Assembly: GCA_964387955.1 (NCBI GenBank)
Contig: CAYLXX010000004.1
Coordinates: 1 to 46,648 of the forward strand
Direction of reading: 5' to 3'
Source: CAYLXX01 sp964387955
GTDB lineage: Bacteria > Patescibacteriota > Microgenomatia > UBA1406 > GWC2-37-13
DNA: 46,648 bases
This document shows, piece after piece, positions 31,381-38,617 of the stretch. Position numbers and translations under genes: made by a program. Under the pieces are notes generated by a model. That model saw nothing but the letters and a program-made list of their open reading frames with translations. It was not told the origin of the DNA and ran no database searches. Position 1 is the stretch's first letter. Every line of letters starts with the position of its first letter.

Positions 31381-31866
31381 ATGGAAGATTACGAGCTGAA
31401 GGAGTTGGTTCTGCGAGCTCTCAATAGAGCATATTTTTATCTTAAATTTCGTCCTCGTACAAAAAAAGAAGTCGTTGGGTACCTCAATAAAAAAGCTGAA
31501 AGATTTCACTGGCCAGAAGAAGTTGTCACACTTGCAACCGCTGATCTTGAAGAGGAGGGATTGATTAACGATCAAAAGTTTGTTGAGTGGTACGTTGAAC
31601 AACGAAATCTTATAAAACAAAAAAGTACTTTTGCATTACGTACCGAAATGATGCGTTTGGGTATTTCCAAAGACTTACTTGAGGAATATTTTACAGAGTC
31701 TCCGATTAATGAGGAAAAATTGGCGCTTGAAGCTTTGAAAAAGAAGTGGAGTAGATTTGACAGACTGGATAAACGCGAGCGTTTCCAAAAAGCAGCCGCA
31801 TATCTATCACGAAGAGGGTTCAATTTTGATGTAATAAAAAAAACAATCAAGAATATAGAAGAATAG
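31381..31866 (+). CDS. recX: Regulatory protein RecX
   Basis: RecX binds RecA filaments and limits their activity. This 161-residue protein has the family's three-helix repeats, with A-Y-F-Y-L-K-F-R-P-R-T-K-K-E-V at the start, E-E-G-L-I-N-D-Q-K-F-V-E-W-Y in the middle and A-A-A-Y-L-S-R-R-G-F near the C-terminus. The ATG is 3 bp after the recA stop, the standard recA-recX operon. Confidence 0.94.
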   Translation: MEDYELKELVLRALNRAYFYLKFRPRTKKEVVGYLNKKAERFHWPEEVVTLATADLEEEGLINDQKFVEWYVEQRNLIKQKSTFALRTEMMRLGISKDLLEEYFTESPINEEKLALEALKKKWSRFDRLDKRERFQKAAAYLSRRGFNFDVIKKTIKNIEE

Positions 31867-31869
31867 GTT

Positions 31870-32130
31870 TTACACTTTTTTATTAACTGGAAAATAACCG
31901 CGATAAAGTGTGTGTATTGCTTTTGTAGTACCAGCGGCTCCACTTAAGCTTATTGAAAATTTCACCAAATCTTCATCGGTAAAATTACGCCCTGTATTAT
32001 CATTCAATAGCTTTAATCCAATAGCCACCGGAAGACTTGTAATGAGTCCGAGATATCCCCAAGCCATGGCTTTGGTAGCAATTTTCAAACCATTTTTTAT
32101 TTCCCCATGCGGAGATTTGGGATTTTCCAT
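31870..32130 (-). CDS. Small two-helix membrane protein (86 aa)
   Basis: I do not recognise this protein. It has two likely transmembrane helices (about 19-37 and 55-70) and a basic C-terminal end. I use the ATG at 32130 because TATACT (32145-32140) ends 9 nt upstream, as for other genes here. It converges on recX with a 3-bp gap. Confidence 0.55.
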   Translation of the reverse strand: MENPKSPHGEIKNGLKIATKAMAWGYLGLITSLPVAIGLKLLNDNTGRNFTDEDLVKFSISLSGAAGTTKAIHTLYRGYFPVNKKV

Positions 32131-32515
32131 GGAACGACGAGTATACAACAACTGGGGATGATTTTATAGATCTGTTATTTAACTCACTCATTTTTATACC
32201 CTTTTTATGTACTTTCTAAGTGACTTGGATAATAGGGTGCTAAAATAATGGGGTAGATATTTATTCAGGAGATTGTTCGTCAGTTTTTTCATTACGAGTG
32301 ACGCTCCGGCGTATTACTATAAATTTCCAATTGAAGATTTCGATATAAGGGAGTAAAATAGAGACAATTAGTAATTTGCTTGAAGAAAAGCTATTACGTG
32401 TTCAACAATCACATTTATATGTTGCCTCCTCAGATCATCTTGCCTAGCATGCATCCCGGGATACATCATGATGTGATCGTAGTATAGACTTCTCTTCAAG
32501 CTCCATTTTTATCAT
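32131..32515. other. 385-bp gap between a small membrane protein gene and rny
   Basis: Apart from the -10 of the minus-strand gene (32140-32145), I see no gene here. There is a near-palindrome around ATCCCGGGAT (32453-32462) and a 22-codon mini-ORF (about 32417-32485) just upstream of rny that ends 30 bp before its ATG. Both are weak. The region may be a long leader for RNase Y, whose homologues can be autoregulated. Confidence 0.3.
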
Positions 32516-33973
32516 ATGCTGCCTAAATTTATAGATAGGATCTTCCCTAATCAGAAGAAACAAGAAGAAGACGCCGCTGAAGTGAGTCAGCGATCCAAAG
32601 AAATTATACTCAAGGCCAACGAAGAGGCCCTGCGTATTAAGCAAGAAGCCGAAAAAGCAGCCCGCCAAGCTACTCTGGAGACGGTTGATCTTGAGAAACG
32701 TCTCGCTCGCCGTGAGCAACAAATCGAAGATCAGCAAACTCAACTGAGCCATGAAAAAGCCACGTTAGACCAAGAGAAAAAAAATATTGACGATATTAAA
32801 AAGGAACTTGAGGAAAAACGCGAAACTATTCTCTCTAAACTAGAAAAAGTCTCTACTCTCACCAAAGAACAGGCCAAAAACCTTCTTTTACAAGGATGGG
32901 AAGATAAACTTAAGGCAGATGTAGCCAAGCGTATTAAAGATGCCGAAGAGGAGATTAAAACCACTGTTGATGAGAAGGCTAAGGATATGTTGGTTGATGC
33001 TATGCGCTACGGCGCCACAGATTATGTTGCAGAATACACATTGTCTGTAGTCAATCTTCCAAGTGAAGAATATAAAGGTCGAATTATTGGTAAAGACGGC
33101 CGCAATATTCGCTCATTTGAATTAGCCACTGGAGTTGATGTTGACCTTGAAGAAGAAGGTGTGATTAAACTTTCTTCCTTTGACGCAGTGAGGCGAGAAG
33201 TTGCACGATTGTCTCTTGAGAGACTCATCAAAGACGGCCGTATCCAGCCACAGCGCATAGAAGAAATCGTTCATAAAACCCGCGAAGAAATCGAGAAAAT
33301 TATTTTTAAGGCAGGCGAAGAATTGGCCCATAAAGTAGGCGTGTTTAATCTCCCGCAAGAGTTAACTACGATGCTTGGCCGATTTAAATACCGTTACTCA
33401 TATGGTCAAAATATGATTCTTCACACACTCGAAGAGACTCGTATCGGTATTGGGTTGGCTCACGAGTTAAAAGCCGATGTTAATATAGTTAAACTTGGAT
33501 GCTTGATGCATGATATTGGTAAAATTGTGACTGAAAAAGAGGGATCGCATGTTGAGCTAGGTGTCGATCTTCTTAAAAAACATCGTTTTCCCCAGAAAGT
33601 CATCGATACGGTTGCACAGCATCACGAAGATACGCCATTTACATCGATTGAATCGATCATTGTTTACATCTCCGATGCAGTTTCCGGCGGTCGTCCAGGT
33701 GCACGTCATGAAGATCTTCAGGAGTACTTAAAACGCATTAAGACCATCGAAGAAATCGCCAAGACTCGTAAAGGAGTTAAAGAGGTATATGCACTGCAGG
33801 CAGGTCGCGAACTGAGAGTAATTGTCCAGCCATCTGAGATATCAGATGATGACGCAACAGTTTTGGCCGAAAAAATCAAAGAAGATCTTGAGAAAAAATT
33901 CGAGGTTTTCCCCGGCCAGATTAAAATCACGATTATCCGTGAGACAAGAGCCGAAGCAACAACGAAGATTTAA
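32516..33973 (+). CDS. rny: Ribonuclease Y lacking the membrane anchor
   Basis: RNase Y is an endonuclease that starts mRNA decay. This 485-residue protein has the family order: coiled coil (about 15-125), KH domain with G-R-I-I-G-K-D-G-R-N-I-R-S-F-E (about 188-202), and HD domain with C-L-M-H-D-I-G-K near residue 330. The usual N-terminal transmembrane helix is missing: the protein starts M-L-P-K-F-I-D-R-I-F-P-N-Q-K-K, and an in-frame stop lies just upstream, so no longer form is possible. It is therefore cytosolic or peripheral. It lies near recA-recX. The 3' end overlaps the convergent methyltransferase gene by 4 bp. Confidence 0.94.
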   Translation: MLPKFIDRIFPNQKKQEEDAAEVSQRSKEIILKANEEALRIKQEAEKAARQATLETVDLEKRLARREQQIEDQQTQLSHEKATLDQEKKNIDDIKKELEEKRETILSKLEKVSTLTKEQAKNLLLQGWEDKLKADVAKRIKDAEEEIKTTVDEKAKDMLVDAMRYGATDYVAEYTLSVVNLPSEEYKGRIIGKDGRNIRSFELATGVDVDLEEEGVIKLSSFDAVRREVARLSLERLIKDGRIQPQRIEEIVHKTREEIEKIIFKAGEELAHKVGVFNLPQELTTMLGRFKYRYSYGQNMILHTLEETRIGIGLAHELKADVNIVKLGCLMHDIGKIVTEKEGSHVELGVDLLKKHRFPQKVIDTVAQHHEDTPFTSIESIIVYISDAVSGGRPGARHEDLQEYLKRIKTIEEIAKTRKGVKEVYALQAGRELRVIVQPSEISDDDATVLAEKIKEDLEKKFEVFPGQIKITIIRETRAEATTKI

Positions 33974-34809
33974 GCAGCATCCTTGTGCGCGATCATCGAG
34001 AACCAACCGCGAGGAGCCGATTCTTTACCAAATCTTTTAAGCATGGGCTCGACACCTTTTACAAGAGCAGGTGCGGAAATTTGAACAGGTATTCCGGGCA
34101 TGGCTCCTTCGGCAAATCCTTCATAGCCGGCAATAGCTTCGAGTTCTGATTGGTTTAGTTCATATATGTGGTGATTGGTCATCGTGGACATACCGGCATC
34201 GATTGCCATTGTCACGAAGTCTTCTGCCGAGTATTTGAGTAAATCAACAGGTTCTTCAAATGAAGATATTCCATGATTCCGTTTCAAATCCATTCGAGCT
34301 AGTATTACGACCATACCCCACATTCTATCTGATCCTGGTGGATAGGCCCCATTTTTTTCATACGCTGTGTTCATCATGAAAGTTCCGCCTGGCTTGAGTA
34401 TGCGTGCAGCTTCCTGAATAACTTTTTCGGCATCAGTCAGATGTATAAAGTTAAGACCTACAACTAAGTTTTGACTTGCATCTGGTATCTCCGGTACAGA
34501 CTCAGCGCTTCCATGAATGAATGTAACTTTATGTCCTGCTTCAAGGATTCCTTCATTCTGCATGCGACGATCTGCTATGGTCAAAGCAGCTGCATCAATA
34601 TCAACTCCAACTACATTTGCTTCTGGCAAAAACTTTCCCAGCCCATATAACAAACTAATATCATTACCTGGTCCGGTAGCTAATACAGCGATGTCCTTGC
34701 TTGGACGAGCGGCAGATAAAAATTCACTATCGATTCTTTTTATAAGTTTGGCGAACGGTTCGTAAGAGTAAGATTCGTGTGATAAAGTAGTTTGTTCATG
34801 AAGACTCAT
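33970..34809 (-). CDS. Class I SAM-dependent methyltransferase
   Basis: This 279-residue protein has the class I methyltransferase core: A-V-L-A-T-G-P-G-N-D-I-S-L-L (motif I, near residue 46), V-V-G-V-D-I-D-A-A-A-L (acidic motif binding the ribose), N-L-V-V-G-L-N-F-I-H-L and A-A-R-I-L-K-P-G-G-T-F-M-M-N. Motif I has T-G-P-G instead of G-x-G-x-G. The C-terminal third is variable and gives no substrate. TATAAT (34824-34819) ends 9 nt before the ATG. Confidence 0.85.
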   Translation of the reverse strand: MSLHEQTTLSHESYSYEPFAKLIKRIDSEFLSAARPSKDIAVLATGPGNDISLLYGLGKFLPEANVVGVDIDAAALTIADRRMQNEGILEAGHKVTFIHGSAESVPEIPDASQNLVVGLNFIHLTDAEKVIQEAARILKPGGTFMMNTAYEKNGAYPPGSDRMWGMVVILARMDLKRNHGISSFEEPVDLLKYSAEDFVTMAIDAGMSTMTNHHIYELNQSELEAIAGYEGFAEGAMPGIPVQISAPALVKGVEPMLKRFGKESAPRGWFSMIAHKDAA

Positions 34810-34916
34810 AATAAGATGATTATACATTTTATAATATAAAAATTCAATTACATACGTATTATCACAAGGCCCCGAATTTGATATAGATTGTTATAATAAG
34901 ATATTCTAAATATAGA

Positions 34917-34945
34917 TTGACACAAGGCCCAAAACTCTCTATTCT
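34917..34945 (+). promoter_or_regulatory. Promoter of the HU gene
   Basis: TTGACA (34917-34922), a 17-bp spacer and TATTCT (34940-34945) form a good sigma-70-type promoter. The expected start near 34952 gives a leader of about 55 nt with a GGGGTGA ribosome-binding site (34990-34996). CACAAGGCCC at 34921-34930 also occurs at 34863-34872. Confidence 0.65.
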
Positions 34946-35006
34946 TAAACTATGGATTGCCTTAAGGTTTTTATAAATTTTATAGAAACGGGGTGAACGA
35001 ATATCT

Positions 35007-35279
35007 ATGACAAAAGCAGATCTAGTCGCTCAAGTAACCAAAAAGGCCGGTTTAACCAGTAAAGCAGCCAAAGATGCAGTCGGCGCAGTCTTTGGATCAA
35101 TTACAGATGCGTTAAAGCGCGGCGAAAAAGTAGTCGTGACAGGTTTTGGTACATTTATGGTACGAAAACGTGCATCACGCAAGGGTCGCAATCCTCAGAC
35201 AGGTGCTGAGATTCAAATTCCCTCAACCAAAACTCCCGGCTTCACGGCTGGTAAAAGTCTTAAACGTATTATAAAATAA
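35007..35279 (+). CDS. HU-family DNA-binding protein
   Basis: HU bends and compacts DNA as a dimer. This 90-residue protein has the full family pattern, starting M-T-K-A-D-L-V-A-Q-V and including the arm R-K-G-R-N-P-Q-T-G-A-E-I-Q-I-P and the terminal F-T-A-G-K-S-L-K-R. It has its own promoter, a leader with the Shine-Dalgarno GGGGTGA, and a strong terminator, as expected for a highly expressed gene. Confidence 0.97.
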   Translation: MTKADLVAQVTKKAGLTSKAAKDAVGAVFGSITDALKRGEKVVVTGFGTFMVRKRASRKGRNPQTGAEIQIPSTKTPGFTAGKSLKRIIK

Positions 35280-35291
35280 ACATATAGCTTG

Positions 35292-35331
35292 CAATCCCGC
35301 TCGCCACAAAACATGAGCGGGATTGTTTTTT
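35292..35331 (+). terminator. Rho-independent terminator after the HU gene
   Basis: A perfect 11-bp stem (CAATCCCGCTC with GAGCGGGATTG) and a 12-nt loop are followed by six T residues, 12 bp past the HU stop. Confidence 0.95.
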
Positions 35332-35359
35332 CGCCCCAAAGTTAGTATAATTACCACTC

Positions 35360-35911
35360 ATGAAACGAGTATTTTTGACCACCTTTTTTATATTATTTCT
35401 TCTGTTCCTTACCCTGCCGTTTTTTTACATCTTAAGTCCAACTACAAGCTCACAGATCACCGACGCCAACGACCAGGGAGTGGTGTATACATTGCCGTAT
35501 CCGGGCATTTTGCCAGATCATCCGCTCTATTTTCTGAAAGCTGCCAGAGATAAAATTGCCGAACTGGCGATACGAGACAACAACGAAAAAGCCAAACATT
35601 ACCTGTTGCTCTCCGATAAACGGGCGGCTATGGCCATGTTACTAGCCAAAAAAGGCAAAAATGAACTGGCGATCACTGCTTTTTCCAAAGGCGAAAAATA
35701 TGCCCTCAAAATTCCAGCCCTGCTCACCCAAATGAAAAAGCAGGGCGGTGAATATTCTACAGAGACTACTAACACCCTCAAACAAAGCAATCTTAAACAT
35801 CGTGAGCTTCTCGAGACTCTTCTTAAACAAATGCCTCAAGGCGAATCAGACTCCTTGAAGCTGGTAATTGATCTTAATAAGCAAGTCAAAGATCAACTGA
35901 ATACTCTTTAA
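35360..35911 (+). CDS. DUF5667 domain secreted protein
   Basis: This 183-residue protein has an N-terminal membrane helix (about 4-26). The DUF5667 signature follows: Y-T-L-P-Y-P-G-I-L-P-D-H-P-L-Y-F-L-K-A-A-R-D-K-I, then a helical domain with many Lys and Leu residues (A-K-H-Y-L-L-L-S-D-K-R). The family is typical of CPR and some Firmicutes; its function is unknown. The anchor places the helical domain outside the membrane. TATAAT (35346-35351) ends 8 nt before the ATG. Confidence 0.88.
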   Translation: MKRVFLTTFFILFLLFLTLPFFYILSPTTSSQITDANDQGVVYTLPYPGILPDHPLYFLKAARDKIAELAIRDNNEKAKHYLLLSDKRAAMAMLLAKKGKNELAITAFSKGEKYALKIPALLTQMKKQGGEYSTETTNTLKQSNLKHRELLETLLKQMPQGESDSLKLVIDLNKQVKDQLNTL

Positions 35912-35986
35912 AAGCTTGAAATTAGAGAAGCCATCTGATATAGTATATATTCACACGCATGTGCGTGGAGGAGGAAACACCTTTTA

Positions 35987-37060
35987 ATGCCAAGTAAATC
36001 TACTCAATCTGCTATTCATCCAATGGAGGCTTTACTCCAAAAAACTTCGCCAGCATCAGTACGCAAGGGTGAGGAAGTTTCGGCCAATATTGTCACTATC
36101 TCCAAAAAAGGCATCATGTTTAATATCGGTGCGAAAGCGTTGGCAGTCCTCGGAGAAAAAGAGGGGAAAGAGATTTCTACTTATCTTCCATATCTTAAAC
36201 AAGGCGATGCGGTACGAGTCAAAATCATATCCGAAGAGTCCAAAGACGGCTTCCCTGTGGTTTCGATGCGCAAGTTCTTTGATCGAGGTAAATGGGAAAT
36301 AGTTAAGGAGAAAAAAGATAAAGAAGAAGAGATCGAGGTCATGTGCGGTGAATATGGTAAGGGTGGAGTTTTTATCGACTTTATGGGTATCCGTGGAGTT
36401 ATCCCCAAAATTCAGCTGGTTGGCGAGTATATGAATCATCCCGAGAAACTCGAAAATCAGAAGATTAAAGTCAAAGTACTTGAGGTTGATCAAGCCAAAA
36501 ATCGTCTCGTAGTTTCCCAAAAAGCCGCCGTTATGAAAATCTCCCAAAAAGATTTGAAGGCCAAGTTTGACAAAATTAAAGTAGGTGAAGAGTACGAAGC
36601 CAAGGTGCTTGGTGTCTCTGAATTTGGTATTTTCTGTGAAATTGATGGAGTCGAAGGCCTGGTGCATATTTCAGAGATTTCTTGGGAAAAAGTCAGTGAC
36701 GCCTCCTCATATGTACGTTCTGGTGAGACAATCAAAGTCCAAGTTGTCGAGAAAAATGAAGCCGACCTTAAACTTAATCTCTCCTTGAAGCGCTTAACTA
36801 AAGATCCTTGGTCTAAGATCGAAGAGCGGTATCCTAAAGATAAAGAAGTTGAAGGCGAAGTTGTTCGTAAAGAGCGTTATGGTTATTTTGTCCGCCTTGA
36901 GCCAGGTGTTGAAGGCTTAATCCATGTTAGTAAACTAACAGGCGAAGAAAATCTCGAAGTCGGTAGTAAAATCAAAGCCTTTGTTGAACGAGTGAACGCC
37001 GCAGATCGCAAGATGAGTCTTGTTCTTCCTCAAAAAGAGAAGCCTATTCTTTACCGATAA
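35987..37060 (+). CDS. S1-domain RNA-binding protein (ribosomal protein S1-like)
   Basis: This 357-residue protein has four S1 RNA-binding domains (roughly 20-92, 108-172, 190-262 and 278-350). The last two are the most canonical (G-I-F-C-E-I-D-G-V-E-G-L-V-H-I-S and G-Y-F-V-R-L-E-P-G-V-E-G-L-I-H-V-S). Proteins of this type act as ribosomal protein S1, helping mRNA bind the small subunit. It has the strongest Shine-Dalgarno sequence in the window (GGAGGAGG). A small hairpin (CACGCA-TG-TGCGTG) in the leader just before it could affect ribosome access. Confidence 0.9.
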   Translation: MPSKSTQSAIHPMEALLQKTSPASVRKGEEVSANIVTISKKGIMFNIGAKALAVLGEKEGKEISTYLPYLKQGDAVRVKIISEESKDGFPVVSMRKFFDRGKWEIVKEKKDKEEEIEVMCGEYGKGGVFIDFMGIRGVIPKIQLVGEYMNHPEKLENQKIKVKVLEVDQAKNRLVVSQKAAVMKISQKDLKAKFDKIKVGEEYEAKVLGVSEFGIFCEIDGVEGLVHISEISWEKVSDASSYVRSGETIKVQVVEKNEADLKLNLSLKRLTKDPWSKIEERYPKDKEVEGEVVRKERYGYFVRLEPGVEGLIHVSKLTGEENLEVGSKIKAFVERVNAADRKMSLVLPQKEKPILYR

Positions 37061-37099
37061 CTTCTGCTTCCAACTCCATTTATGCTACACTGAAATAGT

Positions 37100-37957
37100 A
37101 TGGAGCAGCATCCTATCCCTCGTCAAATCACCACTTTTGAATTCAAACTGATCGGGTTTATGACCCTTAAGCAGTTTCTCTATCTTGTGGTATTTATTCC
37201 TACAGCTTTTATAGTTTGGAAATTGGTACCCGTACCGATTTTAAATATTGTTTGTGGGGGTTTGATAGCGGCAGCAGGATTGGCATTTGCTTTTGTTCCG
37301 ATAAACGATCGACCAATGGAAGTATGGATACGAAATTTTATTAAGCGTGTTACTTCACCGACCCAGTATTTATATCATAAGCAAAATTCGGGCCTAAATT
37401 TTTTAAAAGAATTATATTTTACATCTGATCCACATAAAGTCTTAGCGCATATCGAAACACAAGAAAAGCTCTCTGCTTATCTGCAAAAAACTAAGAGCCC
37501 AACTAAACACATTGAAGAACGTGGTACTCAAAAAAAACAACAGATTCAAACACTTTTGCGTACACCTGATATAGCGCCGGTTAATCGAGATCAAAAAACT
37601 GCGCCCGCACCAGTGCCATCAGTTGTCTATAGAGCTCAGCAAACGCCGACATTACAACAGCCTCAAGTAATTCATAGTGTGCCGACTCATCCTGCGATGA
37701 CGGGAGTCATAAAAAATAAGCGACAGATACCGCTTCCTGGAATTCTTGTTTACATAAAAGATGCCACTGGCAAACCAATCCGACTTTTGAAGACTAATCC
37801 TCATGGGATTTTTGCGACATTTAACCCTTTGTCACCCGGAGATTATGAAGTGGAAATGAAGGATCCAAATGGAGGTTATATTTTTGATAGAATGAAAGTA
37901 ACTATAAGCGGTGCACAGCAACCGTCTTATGAATTTTACTCCAAAGAAATGATTTGA
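37100..37957 (+). CDS. PrgI-family T4SS protein with C-terminal Cna-B/CarboxypepD-like domain
   Basis: The N-terminal 105 residues match PrgI, the VirB3-like membrane component of Gram-positive type IV systems: I-P-R-Q-I-T-T-F-E-F-K-L-I-G-F-M-T-L-K-Q-F, two close helices (about 24-61) and N-D-R-P-M-E-V-W-I-R-N-F. A polar Gln/Pro-rich linker (about 125-205) leads to a domain of about 75 residues with I-P-L-P-G-I-L-V-Y-I-K-D, T-N-P-H-G-I-F and L-S-P-G-D-Y-E-V-E, the pattern of Cna-B/carboxypeptidase-regulatory beta sandwiches. TACACT (37086-37091) ends 8 nt before the ATG. The next gene follows after 1 bp. Confidence 0.85.
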   Translation: MEQHPIPRQITTFEFKLIGFMTLKQFLYLVVFIPTAFIVWKLVPVPILNIVCGGLIAAAGLAFAFVPINDRPMEVWIRNFIKRVTSPTQYLYHKQNSGLNFLKELYFTSDPHKVLAHIETQEKLSAYLQKTKSPTKHIEERGTQKKQQIQTLLRTPDIAPVNRDQKTAPAPVPSVVYRAQQTPTLQQPQVIHSVPTHPAMTGVIKNKRQIPLPGILVYIKDATGKPIRLLKTNPHGIFATFNPLSPGDYEVEMKDPNGGYIFDRMKVTISGAQQPSYEFYSKEMI

Positions 37958-37958
37958 T

Positions 37959-38615
37959 ATGGCAAAAAAGAATGTTACGTCACCAGTAAAATCTTCAACA
38001 CAGCATTTCATAGAAATCGAAGATGTTCGGGATGATATTTTATTGATGAAAGATAATTCTGCGGCAATTGTTATCGAAATCGGCGCAGTTAATTTCTGGT
38101 TATTGTCTCAAGAGGAACAAGCGTCGATGGTGTATGCGTATGGCAATTTATTAAATTCGCTGTCTTTTCCTGCACAAATTCTTATTTTGTCAAAAAAAAT
38201 GGATATTTCTTCATACATAGAATATTTAAATAGCAAAATTAGGACCAATCGCAATGATTTAATAAAAAAAAGACTCATAAGTTATCAAGAATTCATCAAG
38301 ACAATCGTCAAAAAAAATACAGTGCTTGAAAAACGATTTTTTATGTTGGTGCCGTTTTCGCCCCTTGAGTTGGGTGTCTCTGGCGTCAACGCACAAGGCC
38401 TCAAAAAAGAATACGTTATTACCCGGGCGAAAACGGCCCTCTACCCCAAGCGCGATCATCTCCTACGACTCCTTGCCAAAGTGGGCCTGCGCGCAACTGT
38501 TTTACAGAAGCAAGAAATAGTTGATTTATTTTATAATCTTTACAATCCGTCAGGTACGGGCCGTCAACTCGCCCCAGTTGAAAGTTATACCGATGTAGTA
38601 TTAACCACAGGATAA
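37959..38615 (+). CDS. TraC-like N-terminal component of the T4SS ATPase system
   Basis: This 218-residue protein resembles the N-terminal TraC/VirB4 region that often precedes the ATPase as a separate gene in CPR. It has I-E-I-E-D-V-R-D-D-I-L-L-M-K-D at the start, A-I-V-I-E-I-G-A-V-N-F near residue 45, and F-P-A-Q-I-L-I-L-S-K-K-M-D near residue 78. It has no Walker motif. It begins 1 bp after the PrgI-like gene (TGATATG) and ends 2 bp before the VirB4-like gene, so the three form one operon. Confidence 0.8.
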   Translation: MAKKNVTSPVKSSTQHFIEIEDVRDDILLMKDNSAAIVIEIGAVNFWLLSQEEQASMVYAYGNLLNSLSFPAQILILSKKMDISSYIEYLNSKIRTNRNDLIKKRLISYQEFIKTIVKKNTVLEKRFFMLVPFSPLELGVSGVNAQGLKKEYVITRAKTALYPKRDHLLRLLAKVGLRATVLQKQEIVDLFYNLYNPSGTGRQLAPVESYTDVVLTTG

Positions 38616-38617
38616 TT

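Noticed and set aside
32417..32485. A 22-codon mini-ORF upstream of rny as a leader peptide
   Set aside because: There is no ribosome-binding site, no run of regulatory codons and no attenuator hairpin.
34863..34930. Direct repeat CACAAGGCCC upstream of HU as an operator
   Set aside because: There are only two 10-bp copies 58 bp apart without symmetry; one overlaps the promoter spacer, but the evidence is too thin for a regulatory claim.
36056..36667. A 203-codon open frame antisense to the S1-domain gene
   Set aside because: It is a shadow of a strongly supported gene, has odd composition rich in Phe and Asn, no start signal and no recognisable motif.
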